Origin: Odontocerum albicorne | Lineage: Eukaryota; Arthropoda; Insecta; Trichoptera; Odontoceridae | DNA: 64,000 nt | NCBI GenBank assembly: GCA_949825065.1 | Contig: OX463849.1 | Location: 30,864,043 to 30,928,042, forward strand | Direction of reading: 5' to 3' | In this document: positions 11,146 through 20,680 of the stretch, one piece after another | How positions within the stretch are numbered: position 1 is the first letter of the stretch | Layout of the letters: each line of letters opens with the position of its first letter | The notes under the pieces: model-generated | The model's input: only the letters and a program-made list of their open reading frames with translations | What the model was told of the DNA's origin: nothing | Databases searched by the model: none | Translations under genes and position numbers: made by a program

Positions 11146-11870
11146 ATGGAACAACGGAGCAACGTGCCAACATTAAATTTTGTTTTAAATTGAGTAAAAA
11201 TGCCACAGAAAATTTTGATTTGGTGCAAACTGTTTATGGCAGTGAAGCAATGAGTCGTAAGAATGTTTTTAAGTGGTATGCAAGATTTCGTGATGGTAGA
11301 GAGAGTATTGAAGATCATCTACGACCTGGGCCATCATTGACAGTTCGAATTGAAGAAAATGTTCAAAAAGGGGCAGAAATTCTTCGAAACGATCTTTGTT
11401 CGTGTACTTAGCTCATTAAGAAGCTCACTGTAATTCCTGAATCCACTGTCCATCGTATTTTAACGGAAGATTTGGGCAAACGAAAGGTCACACACTGACA
11501 CGATCAAAAAGTTTGCATAGTGGAGCACTGCAGATATATGAAAAGTTCGACTGATGTAGATTCATACTTCATGTCAAGCATTGTAACAGGTGATAAAATA
11601 TGGTGTTTTCAGTATGAGCCACTTACAAAGCGCCAGAGCTCGGAATAGAAGGGTCCACAATCTCCGAAACCGAAAAAAGTGCGCATGCACAAGAGACGAA
11701 TCAAAACCCTACTCACCGATGTCTTTGATTCTAAAGGAATTATCTATAAGGAATTCACTCTAGAAGGTCATCCGACCATTCAAAACACCCAAGTACGCCG
11801 ATGTGTACATGGGTGTTTTGAATCGTGGGATTCCTTCTGTGTCTATTGGAGAGTTCTCAATTCGTTGCTG
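11146..11870 (+). pseudogene. mariner transposase remnant
   Basis: Residues typical of a mariner N-terminal helix-turn-helix are visible: NIKFCFKLSKNATENF, then MSRKNVFKWYARFRDGRESI. An IPESTVHRILTEDLGKRK-like block, SIVTGDK(I)WCFQYEPLTKRQS, and KPKKVRMHKRRIKTLL with VFDSKGI follow. The frame is broken by an early 1-bp shift (after the ATG at 11146) and by several stops, including TAG at 11409 and 11647. The second and third catalytic aspartates are missing because the 3' part is deleted after about 11800. No clear terminal repeats were found. Confidence 0.75.
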
Positions 11871-11879
11871 TCTTTAGCG

Positions 11880-12051
11880 TAATCTCTTCATCCCGCCGTT
11901 AATCCTGCCTTAGTAATAAATAACCTTAGTTCATACAAGCTTAGTCGTGCTTTCCAGGCTTAATCTGATGCCACTAATTGGCACATTAAAATAGTAAAAG
12001 TTTCCACGTGTTTCTAATATATGTAAGATATGTGAAAAATTATAACGCCAT
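11880..12051. other. Spacer
   Basis: AT-rich and non-coding; no motif recognised. Confidence 0.3.
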
Positions 12052-12112
12052 GTGGTAAATCCGGGTGGATGGAAGACAAAGTTCTTACCAACTGGACTGT
12101 GGAGGTCGTCCT
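12052..12112 (-). repeat. tRNA-headed SINE, head fragment
   Basis: Read on the minus strand, GACGACCTCC followed by CAGTTGGTAAGA matches the head of the SINE family best seen at 19701-19910. The B box is degraded and no tail is present. Confidence 0.5.
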
Positions 12113-12729
12113 TAACTCATTGTTTTTTTTTCATTAACAAATGAGAACCATAAAAAAATATACATCCCTTATTTTACCAAACCACAAAAGTCAACCGTTT
12201 TTAGACCAGCAGAACTAAAACATTTTCTTAAACTTGAGTGCAAAGTCGTGTAGAATTTGCCAAGTGAATAAGATACTTAGAAACTAGGACAGTCCAACAT
12301 CTATTGGTTTTGCCAACTTTGATAGTAACAAGGTGTGACATTTTTTACTAAAGCAATTTCATGTACTGTGAGACAATATCTTCCAAAAGGCATTTGGCTA
12401 CTTGCCCACGTCGCCAGTCCATTTCTGATTACATCGTCTCGACTAAGATCTCGCGTCAGAAAAATAGTGCAATGTTTGTCTATGGGTGCAACCATTAATT
12501 TTCCCCGTGGACGGTGAATCTCCGGAGAGAAAATTGCAACCAAGTGACAGCAAGACAAATGACTTTATAGACCCCGTTGGGCGGCCATTAAACCGGGGGT
12601 AGAAACCGCTCTTACACCGCTCTACCGAGCAGATTAGCACACTAAGCTACGAGATGCAATACCCAAGAATCTTGCTTGAATGAGGTCACCGTTGAAATCT
12701 CAACCTTTTAAAATATACGATCAATAGTG
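12113..12729. other. Spacer with a possible second tRNA-like SINE
   Basis: No gene is evident. On the minus strand near 12590-12660, TAGCTTAGTGTGCTAAT and CGGTAGAGCGG look tRNA-like and may be another SINE head, but no tail or duplicate was found. Confidence 0.25.
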
Positions 12730-12806
12730 GACGACCTCTTTGACCTAGTTGGTTAAACGCCTGTCTTTCGATCTGGAGGTTGCGAGTTCAAATTCCTTTT
12801 TTTTAA
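12730..12806 (+). repeat. tRNA-headed SINE, head fragment
   Basis: GACGACCTCTTTGACCTAGTTGGTTAAACG provides the A-box region, and GGTTGCGAGTTCAAATTCC the B box. The usual LINE-like tail is missing, so the copy is 3'-truncated. Confidence 0.65.
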
Positions 12807-13320
12807 AGAGTAGAAATATTTTAAGCTTGAGCGTATTCCAACTTTGAAAACTTAAAAGTATTTTAATGTCCCTTCAAGGTGAGCAGCGTGAAGAAAACAA
12901 AACTTCACACCAAACAGCGTGACGAAACCCTCCAACACCATATCCTCGCTTGGACCGTGAAGCTCTACAAAAACCAACAGGACTACAGCAATTCTATAAT
13001 CGCTGCTCTTGGGGCTTACGATAGTAAGTCCAACCTACCTTTGTGTTATAAACACAGACTTCCGAAGCATTATCTGTTGCCTGACTAGTCCACCTATAGT
13101 ATTAGCAAGGAGGACCAAGGTGATGAAATGCAAGTAGCCTGAACGAGTGGACATGCACGTGCTAAATAATTAGTTGTGAGAATTGTTATCTAGTTATAAG
13201 TTAGTATGTAGGTGTTAACTATTTCTAAGAAATTAAATATTAAGATTATTAAAAATAAAAATTACACGTAGGACGTCTTGTTTGTGCTCCCCTGTAGTCC
13301 AATGATATTGTTTGTGCTCC
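12807..13320. other. Unassigned stretch upstream of a retroelement 3' motif
   Basis: A 69-codon open stretch at 12879-13088 has no motif I recognise. Its position just before the 3'-end motif at 13323 makes it a candidate C-terminal remnant of the same retroelement, but this is only inference. TTGTTTGTGCTCC is duplicated at about 13277 and 13308. Confidence 0.3.
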
Positions 13321-13322
13321 GC

Positions 13323-13420
13323 GAATGATGAGGTGAAAACCTTGAAACCGGTAGGGTTATACCGTTACATAAAGTGGAATAAACAGTGTTTGATAAAATA
13401 TATTACAATGTCTTTAAACC
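13323..13420 (+). mobile_element. Retroelement 3' end with conserved stem-loop
   Basis: GATG, an AGGT-GAAA-ACCT hairpin, then TTGAAACC lie at about 13327-13349. They are followed within 40 bp by AAAGTGGAATAAACAGTGTT. The same layout, with a different but still paired stem, occurs at 52630-52700. Penelope-like and related elements often carry such a motif near their 3' end; the family assignment here is tentative. Confidence 0.45.
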
Positions 13421-13849
13421 TCCACAATGTTAATGCCTTAACTATAAATAATAAACATGTAGAAAATTAAAATTAAGTCACCATAGTTCATAGTAATAAT
13501 AAATATATTAGATTAGTTCTAAATATATAAATGAGCATATAACATAGTTAGAGCCTTTAGGAAATGGTTGTATTATATTTAGATTACTTTATTAAATAAA
13601 TAAAAAAATTGAAAATTGCACGTCTCATTTTGGGTAGTACAAAGATGTGACTCATAACTCCACTAATTAAAAAACTTGGATGATTAAAGATAGAGGAGAA
13701 GATTTAAGGTTTGAAGTTATGGTATTCAAGGCAATCATCAATCAAGTTCCTCGATACTTCCAGGATTGTTTGAGACGGCAGAAGATTTCCAAATCTTGGC
13801 TCAGGTTAAAATCGAACGCTGCGAATACTTGAACTCTTCGAAAAAATTG
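13421..13849. other. AT-rich spacer
   Basis: No coding frame, terminal repeat or other recognisable structure. Confidence 0.35.
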
Positions 13850-14025
13850 GGTTCGCAACACTCACATAATCAGAATATTTGGGTTCGCAACACTCAGATT
13901 CCCAGAATATTTGGTTCGCAACACTCAGATTCCCAGAACATTTGGGTTCGCAACACTTAGATTCCCAGAATATTTGGGTTCGCAACACTCATATTCCCAG
14001 GAGTGTTGCGAATCCAAATATTTCG
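13850..14025 (+). repeat. Minisatellite, ~32-bp unit, with an inverted terminal unit
   Basis: About five copies of a unit containing ATTTGGGTTCGCAACACTCA and TTCCCAGAAT. Small variants occur (TTTGGTTCG, a CATAATCAG version in the first copy). The last part (about 14000-14022) is the same core in reverse orientation, GAGTGTTGCGAATCCAAATA, so the array end can fold back on its own units. Confidence 0.85.
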
Positions 14026-14060
14026 ACAGAACGTTTCAGGTAGCGGGGTATATTCTATAG

Positions 14061-14489
14061 CAGTGCTCCGCAACCTTTTCTCACCTACGACACACCAAAA
14101 TTCTTCCTAGAATTCCGCGGCACACCAAAAGCTAAAATACGAGTATATAGGTATTAAATTAGGCATGAGTCTTCAGCGACGCGCATAAGGGTCATTTTTC
14201 TTTGTCTATGACTAATTTGGTGCGGCCATGGTGTGTACAAAGCACACTATGCAGTTTTCAACAGTTGGCACCAGGCGCAGGGGGATCATTGAAAAATTAT
14301 TTAGTTATAATTATTATTCTATACTACATTTTGAAAAATAGACAATATTATGAAAAATAATTTGTCATTGTGTATTTAATACATAATGAAAAATTGTAAA
14401 ATGTCAAATACATTGAATTTGACCGCGGCACACCTGTATCCGACTCACGGCACACCAGTGTGCCACGGCACACCGGTTGCGGAGCACTG
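14061..14489. mobile_element. Non-autonomous hAT element (429 bp)
   Basis: The termini are inverted, CAGTGCTCCGCAACC at both ends. A perfect 8-bp target-site duplication, TTCTATAG, lies at 14053-14060 and 14490-14497. The interior carries several GGCACACC words near both ends and no transposase. It is a clear hAT MITE. Confidence 0.92.
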
Positions 14490-14636
14490 TTCTATAGAAC
14501 GGTATTACGTCCTACCTTGTGAAAATCTCCGTAGACTTGAAAAGTTACTCATCCTCTGGGTATAATATATGTTATTATGTAAGATAATAGGTTGAACAAG
14601 TAGGCAAGCGCTCTTGAGGTGATCTTAATGGTTTAC

Positions 14637-14735
14637 ACTGAAGGCGTCTTCTTACACATATTTCTTGTTGGTTGAAAGAGATTGTTATAGTAATAAACCC
14701 ACCACATAGTATACTGTATGCAACTATAAAGTAGC
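14637..14735 (+). repeat. SINE/LINE shared tail fragment
   Basis: GTTGGTTGAAAGAGATTG, then AATAAACCCACCACATAGTA and a TACTGTATGCAAC end, match the tail of the tRNA-headed SINEs. No head is visible. Confidence 0.5.
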
Positions 14736-15122
14736 ACAATTCATCTTCTTCGTGTGCCATATTCTGTACCCTGGCGTTGGTGATCATCTTTAAGAAAATA
14801 ACTCTATCTTTAGCGCCACGGAACAGCTCCTTAACTATCTAGAAACCTGTCCATTCGCGGATGTTGTGTAGCCAAGACAGACGCTTTTTACTATATTTTT
14901 TTTAATTTCATGCAAAGCACTTTTATGTACCTATCTTTAAATAAGGAAGTCCGTGATTCCCCACAACAAGTTTCAAAAAGTTTCGGCATTCAAAAATCTC
15001 AATGACAAAAAATTAAAATAACGTTTACTACCAAGGTTTCATTTTTAACTAAATTCTAAAAAATAAATATAAAGTCTGGGATGTAAAATAATAGATGTAG
15101 TTAATTACTTTTTTTAATTACT
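14736..15122. other. AT-rich spacer
   Basis: No feature recognised. Confidence 0.3.
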
Positions 15123-15545
15123 TACCGGTTAAATGTGTGTCCTTTTTGCACATGGACATTAATGTGAAGTGAATTGAGAAAACATAAGCAGTATAGATTT
15201 GCACGGAACAAAAAATAAGATGGAATTCAACTACGAAATACCACAATGTTCCAAAAGTTTCCGGCCTGCACGAGGTAAAGCAATTTTTGCATATGGATAT
15301 TATTGTGAAGATAATTAAGGAAACATAAGCAGTATAAATATGTATCGAACAAAAAATAAGATGGAATTTAACTACGAAATACCACAAAGGTCCAAAAGTT
15401 TCTGGCCTGCACAAGGTAAAACATTTTTTGTATATGGACATTAATATAAAGATGATTGAGGAAACATAAGCAGTGTGGATTTATATGGAACAAAAAATAA
15501 GACGGAATTCAACTACGAAATACAACAAAGGTTCAAAAAATTTAT
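15123..15545 (+). repeat. Tandem repeat, ~140-bp unit, about three copies
   Basis: AACATAAGCAGT recurs at about 15181, 15322 and 15462, and ACTACGAAATAC recurs at similar spacing, giving a 140-bp period. Each unit also contains (C/G)GTCCAAAAGTTTCYGGCCTGCAC or a close variant. The inverse of part of this word lies at about 16972-16992, so the units may derive from the end of a DNA transposon. Confidence 0.75.
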
Positions 15546-15727
15546 TAGTTAACTTGTCTTGTGTGTTTATTCTTTTCATATTATGTAAAAGACACTGTGG
15601 TGTTGTGAATCAAACAAATAAATAAATAAATTAGAGCCGATAAAAGACGTGTTGTTTCGTTATATTCTTAAATGTCTAAAATTTAATATCGTGCGGTTAC
15701 CATTAAAAAAATGAATGTCGTTTAGAT

Positions 15728-16728
15728 CAGTGGTCCCCCACCCCCGGGCCGTGGACCAAATGGTACTGGGCCGCGCAAGGGCCTGCTCAAAAATCAAAAT
15801 TACTTTTGAAAAATCGAACATACCCAATAAAACTTAATTATAGCTTAAAATAATTATTCCGTTGAAAACCCCTTCACGCTTAGTTACCACCGACCTTCCG
15901 ACAATACCTGTTCGAGACAACAACTCTGCCGGTGTTCTGGATAAGAGTCATGGCGGAATACCCTGAGATTGCCACCACAGCACTAAAATCCCTATTGCCA
16001 TTTCCGACATCCTATCTATGTGAAGCTGGGTTTTCTGCATTGACAGCAACCAAAACAAAACAAAGAAATAAACTGTACATAAGCAAGACACTTCGGGTGT
16101 CACAATCTCCTATTACCCCCAGATGGAACCATCTCGTTTCAATGAAGCAAGCTCAGGGTTCTCATTGATTTAGCATTAAGTTAAAATATTAAATCTGTTT
16201 TTATTCATTTTTAAGGGGTAACTGTATTTTATTTTGAAGGCATGTTTAAACACGATTCAATTAAAAATATTAAATCAAAACACATAAAACTTCAACATTA
16301 AAACTTTTAAAGAAAATAGATAAATAACTTTCAAGTTAATATATCTGTAAGATATCAGAATAACATTAAAATCCCGATATTAAACCCTAAGTATTCTCAA
16401 AATTCTTTTCTCTATCTTGGAAAAAATACTTTCAACCTTCCGTTGAACCTTAAAAATATTGAAAATACCCATGAATCCAAACTTAATAATCCTTCATTGT
16501 TATTATATATTTTTTCTTCATTTTTCCCACAAACCTTGTGTTTTCTCTACTATTATTTGTCACTATAACTTATGTACCACAGTTGTAAATTTTATTATTA
16601 TATATTGTTATTAAATTTAAAAAAAAACTACATTCAATGTGTCCCCCCCTCCCACCCCTCCTAGAGGGCCGCGGTAAAATTATGAAACGTTGACCGGTCC
16701 GCGGCGACAAAAAGGTTGGGGACCACTG
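15728..16728 (+). mobile_element. hAT element, internally deleted (1001 bp)
   Basis: The termini are inverted: CAGTGGTCCCCCACC on the left and CAGTGGTCCCCAACC on the right. A perfect 8-bp duplication, GTTTAGAT, lies at 15720-15727 and 16729-16736. The interior keeps only the 3' end of the transposase gene. Confidence 0.92.
15930..16168 (+). pseudogene. hAT transposase C-terminal dimerisation domain
   Basis: The frame encodes FWIRVMAEYPEIATTALKSL, then LPFPTSYLCEAGFSALTATK. This is the C-terminal hATC block of ZBED5-like transposases. The N-terminal BED finger and the catalytic core have been deleted. The frame ends at a stop at 16166. It cannot act alone. Confidence 0.8.
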
Positions 16729-16858
16729 GTTTAGATGTTGCAGTCATTTAATTTCTGCGAGACTTTTACCTTTTTTTGAAAGAAACTTGATAACTGCGCG
16801 ATATTCAATTTTTAACATTTAAGAATATAACGAAACAACACGTCTTCTACCGGCTATA

Positions 16859-17460
16859 TTTGACATACAACTGAGAGTAGAGGTATCATAATTTTTATCT
16901 TAATATCGTTTGGTCATACGAAGGAGGTGGTTAGCGTGTTATTTGTTATTACATGCTCTAACTTTTTCAGGTCGGAAACTTTTGGACATGAGTGGTTCTT
17001 TTTTTAACTAGTTTTGTAATTTGCATAGACAAGATTAAAGTATAACTATTTTATATTTCAAACTAACCAAAAAGAATGTGATTTATCATCGTGAAAAACG
17101 TCAATTTCTATTATCTCAGTTTTTTGGCAAAAATGAATTGTGACTAGCCTTATTGAGTTTATATGATAACAAAAAAGTAACCATATTGCTTAAGGGTTTA
17201 AACCATACTTTCGAAAAAACAACCTAATGAGGTGCTTAATGTCTTGAAAAGAAGAATAAACATTTATTTTAATGAATATGTATATTTTTATGACTGTTAT
17301 CTGGAAATCAGGGAGCAAGGTCAACGGAGCAGTTAACATAATGTACAGTTAATATAGTAATAATGCACGTTAACCTCTTCAGACCTGAATTAATTCTAAG
17401 GTTTTCAAAAAATATTATGTATATTTTCACTTAAAGCTACTCATGTATTATGTCGTATTA
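16859..17460. other. Spacer with one transposon-end word
   Basis: Non-coding. GGTCGGAAACTTTTGGACAT at about 16972-16992 is the inverse of the word repeated in the 140-bp units at 15.1-15.5 kb and may mark the right end of a larger composite element. Confidence 0.35.
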
Positions 17461-17468
17461 GTTTAGAT

Positions 17469-17911
17469 CATAGGTTCCCAAACTTATTTGACCCCCTACC
17501 CGGGTCCTTTTCAGCAAAAAAAATACACAAGACGCCCCTGGATATTTACCTTTTATAAATTAAATAAAACAGAAAAATGTAGTGATTTTTTATGTGCATA
17601 TCTATATAAATTGTTGAAGTATTTATTAAATAATCCTAATGAGAAGGATAAACCTGTTGTACTGCCCCCAATTTATTCATGTTTTGCAGTTTGTTATTTG
17701 TAATTCAATTTCAGCAAAAAATGTATGCAACTATGAGAGTATTTTTTTAATTTGAAAAAGCTATTTTGGAAATAAAACAATTTGGAAAAGAAATTATAAA
17801 GGTATTTATTAAAATAAGCAAGTAGCCCCCCCTACTTCCCCCAGGGCCAGCATGGCCCCCTCAGTTCCCTCCAGTACCCCCAGGGGGGGGTTCCCAATTT
17901 GGGAACCTATG
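17469..17911. mobile_element. hAT-like MITE (443 bp)
   Basis: The termini are inverted: CATAGGTTCCCAAACTT on the left and CATAGGTTCCCAAATTG on the right. They are flanked by GTTTAGAT on the left and GTTTAGAC on the right, an 8-bp duplication with one difference. The interior is non-coding and C-rich near both ends. Confidence 0.85.
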
Positions 17912-18414
17912 GTTTAGACAAAACGTTTAAGTCGTATCATACACTTCATTTGTTATCATTGGGAACAGAAATATACCACAAAATTGTTTACAAAGTGCAT
18001 ATTAACTCTGTGTGCATATTAACTCTGTGGTCTAAAGAAGTTTCAGTATCAGTCTTCTAATAACAAGCTTCAACTAACATATTAATAGAAAAATTAAATC
18101 CTAAATTTTTTTCTCATATAAAATATGTGTGTCGCTGTTATGTAAGTCTACTTGGCTAAATTTGGTAATATAGTATACATACATATATTGAATATAAAAT
18201 TTAATTAAACTTTTACTTTATAATTATTACTACTGCTTTTTTGTATCCACATTCTAGTTTAAGTTAAAATTTTGTCAATAATTTTAATTATTTGTATTAA
18301 CTTGTCTTATGTGCATTTATTTGTAAAAAAACACTGGTGTGTCGTAAATTTATTAAATAAACAACTGCGCTATATCAAAAGTAGCAAAAATGCTAATACA
18401 TAATAATGTTTTGG
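17912..18414. other. AT-rich spacer
   Basis: No feature beyond a duplicated TGCATATTAACTCTGTG word near 17995-18030. Confidence 0.4.
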
Positions 18415-19290
18415 TCACCCTGATGTATGAACGTGAAGACTTTGCAGAAGAATAATAAAAGTAAGATTAATGCTGTGATAATGCGTGACTAAGAAGATTT
18501 TAAGGATTGTTGATAATGACTATGAGAGTATAGAAATTTCAAATGCAATTTGTGCATAGAAGAGGTAGACCGAGGGAAACGTGGCTGGACTAAAGAAACC
18601 AGAATATGAATGAAGGTAAAGTGAGAAGTATGAATAATAAAATATTGTGCGTGACATGATGTAGGAATGTAAAGGGTCTTTCAAATTGAGCAGTTTTTTT
18701 TTAATTCTTGGATGAAACACAGATGGCGTCGCGAACATGCCTGGGTCTTGTGACATTTGAAAAGTGTAATGTATGACATTTATAAAAATGGAGTCGTATA
18801 CAATACAACAACGCGTTCAAGTTGTTGAATTATTGTATATATTGTAATCTCCGGAAACGCTGATGTTAATTGGCCACCAAGATCATGTGAAAAGCTAGGT
18901 CTATAAGAATGACCCCCAATCAATTCCTGAGCTGAAGGACGAAATTATTTGCGTTATTGGTGAGTTAGAACCGCAATTATGCCAAAATGTCATCGAATTT
19001 TTTGACTAAAGAGTGGACATCTGTGGAGCTGCAAGAGGTAGACATTTGGGGGATATTGTTTTTTGTATTTAAATGTCATTAATTATACTAGTACTTCAAT
19101 TAGCAATAAAAAGTTATTTGAAATCAAAGCAAATTGTGTGTTTTATTCAAGAATTAAAAAAAGTAGAATTAAAAACCGTTCAATTTGAAAGACCCTTTAA
19201 AAGAAAATTGTCTTATTGAATTGAAAAGTGTGGAGATCTGTGCCGTCTGCCTACATCGCAAGGTGCAAGGCGTCATAATATGTATGTAAG
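18415..19290 (+). mobile_element. LINE C-terminal remnant split by a Tc1/mariner insertion
   Basis: AGAGGTAGACCGAGGGAAAC with TGGCTGGACTAAAG encodes the RGRPRETW-like block that ends many RTE-type LINE ORFs. The 3' part, with TCTGCCTACATCGCAAGG and a TATGTATGTA tail, reappears after 19198. Heavily decayed. Confidence 0.5.
18672..19197 (+). mobile_element. Tc1/mariner deletion derivative (526 bp)
   Basis: The inverted ends are AAGGGTCTTTCAAATTGA on both sides, flanked by TA. A start-like segment at about 18786 (ATGGAGTCGTATACAATACA) encodes MESYTIQQRVQVVELL. It is followed almost at once by the transposase C-terminus, which contains SIPELKDEI, VIGELEPQLCQNVIEFFD and GRHLGDIVF. The catalytic middle has been deleted, but both gene ends and both terminal repeats are kept. 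Confidence 0.85.
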
Positions 19291-19435
19291 AAGAAGAAGA
19301 AAAAATAGTAATTTTATATAGCGTCGTTTAACTCGGGACTTGAACCCATTATTACTTAACACATCACTTCTAACAGCTATAGCAGCACTCGAAAGTTATT
19401 TGTGCAAAGTACAACCCTGTAGGATTAGAGCCATG

Positions 19436-19593
19436 TTGCAATTTCCTCCGATCAAGCGGAAAGATGTTTATGAAATCTTAAGTGAAAACCAGACTGAAAC
19501 CCTTTTTTAATAATCTGAGTTCTTGCGGTAATCAAACCCGCGACCTTCGGGTTGGAAGAAATGTGTCTTACCAACTAGGCCACGGAGGTCTTT
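19436..19593 (-). repeat. tRNA-headed SINE
   Basis: Read on the minus strand, GACCTCCGTGGCCTAGTTGG is the A-box region and GGTCGCGGGTTTGATTACC the B-box region. A linker resembling the other copies (CTGGTTTTCACTTAAGA) follows. Confidence 0.75.
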
Positions 19594-19700
19594 TTTTAAA
19601 ACTCTCGACTCACAGTCGCTTAAACTTAGGTCGTTTAATAATTTATAAGTGCTGAAATATCACATCTGTAAAATATGTAATTCATTCTTAAATATCATCT

Positions 19701-19910
19701 GACGACCTCCATGGTCTAGTTGGTAAAACGCCTGTCTCCCAGCCTGGACGTTACGGGTTCAAATCCCGCTTGAACCCAGATTTTTTAAAAAGGATTCCAA
19801 TCTGATTTTCCCTTAAGGCCTGTTTAACATATTTTTGATTGGTTGTAAGAGATTGCCACATAGCAATAAGCCCGCTAGGTTGTACTATATACATCGGAAG
19901 TGTTATCTAT
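19701..19910 (+). repeat. tRNA-headed SINE with LINE-like tail, best copy
   Basis: The head reads GACGACCTCCATGGTCTAGT, with TGGTAAAACGCC (A box) and GGGTTCAAATCCC (B box). A linker (AGATTTTTTAAAAAGGATTCC) and a tail with ATTGGTTGTAAGAGATTGCC, AATAAGCCCGCTAGGTTGTA and GGAAGTGTTAT follow. The tail closely resembles the 3' end of the CR1-like LINE at 31870-31946. It is not a functional tRNA gene, because the acceptor and anticodon arms do not form. Confidence 0.85.
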
Positions 19911-19983
19911 ATAAAAAAAGAATCCCTATAAAGCTAAGCCTCATTTCCTTAAATATCGCAAAACAGGTAGAATGAGGTTTTTT

Positions 19984-20170
19984 CCGTAGCCGTGGAAAGA
20001 CACCTGTATCCCAAGTCGGAGGTTGCGGGTTCAAATCCAGATTTTTTTGTATAAATTCTAGTCTGGTTTTCACTTAAGGGCTCTTTAACAATTTTCTGGT
20101 TGGCTGGAAGAGATTGCAACATGACAATAAGTCTACCAGGTTATACCGTAAACAACGAACGTGTAGTCTG
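19984..20170 (+). repeat. tRNA-headed SINE with LINE-like tail
   Basis: A second plus-strand copy directly downstream. GGTTGCGGGTTCAAATCC is the B box and GGTTGGCTGGAAGAGATTGC with AATAAGTCTACCAGGTT the tail. The A-box region is more diverged. Confidence 0.75.
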
Positions 20171-20680
20171 TAAAAAATCATTCCATGTAAAGCTATGCCT
20201 CATTTCCCTAAATATCGCTGAACAGGTAGAATGTGGGTTGAGTCCTTTTTGTATAAATGCGTCAAATTGTTCATTCTTTTCAATTTATGTCAACCACGGA
20301 TTAAAATTATTGTAAGGAAATTGAACTTTTTCTTAACTTTTCTGTCATTTTTTTATTCCCTCTTCCTGCGCAGAGATAATGATGTATCAAGTCGGTGAAT
20401 TTTTAATTTAAAATAATGCTGCCCATTGATCCATTATGTAACCAGTGTAAAAAGAGCGTAAAATATTATACGGGCAATTAGTTAGACGTCCGGAGGGTGG
20501 ATGATGTGGAATCCGGAGGAAAGAACAGATGCGGGTGAATTGAATCTAATTGTACGTGGCGAATTACAAAAAAATGTTTAGTTCAGTGACGTTCAAACAG
20601 TTATTCCGTTGATTTTCATTGAAATTCAATATTTATTCAGACCAATAGCATTTTATCACAGCGTATTAAATTAAATATCA
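20171..20680. other. Spacer
   Basis: No supported coding sequence or repeat. Confidence 0.35.

Larger units (their letters stand above)
15634..16858. mobile_element. TIR element (~220 bp) carrying a hAT insertion
   Basis: Inverted arms of about 55 bp: AAAAGACGTGTTGTTTCGTT and on at 15644 is mirrored at about 16800-16855. Deleting the hAT element and its duplication leaves a short non-coding element. A third copy of the arm lies at 44133-44190 beside a Tc1/mariner-like fragment, which suggests this is a deletion derivative of that family. Confidence 0.6.

Noticed and set aside
13327..13349. Canonical hammerhead ribozyme
   Set aside because: The CUGAUGA box is incomplete, and the stem joins GAAA with extra bases. 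It is kept only as a structural similarity in the findings.
13850..14025. CRISPR-like array
   Set aside because: The units are contiguous with no unique spacers, the host is a eukaryote and no cas gene is present. It is a minisatellite.
19701..19775. Functional tRNA gene
   Set aside because: A and B boxes are present, but acceptor, anticodon and T arms do not pair properly. The same sequence recurs with a LINE-like tail, so it is a SINE head.
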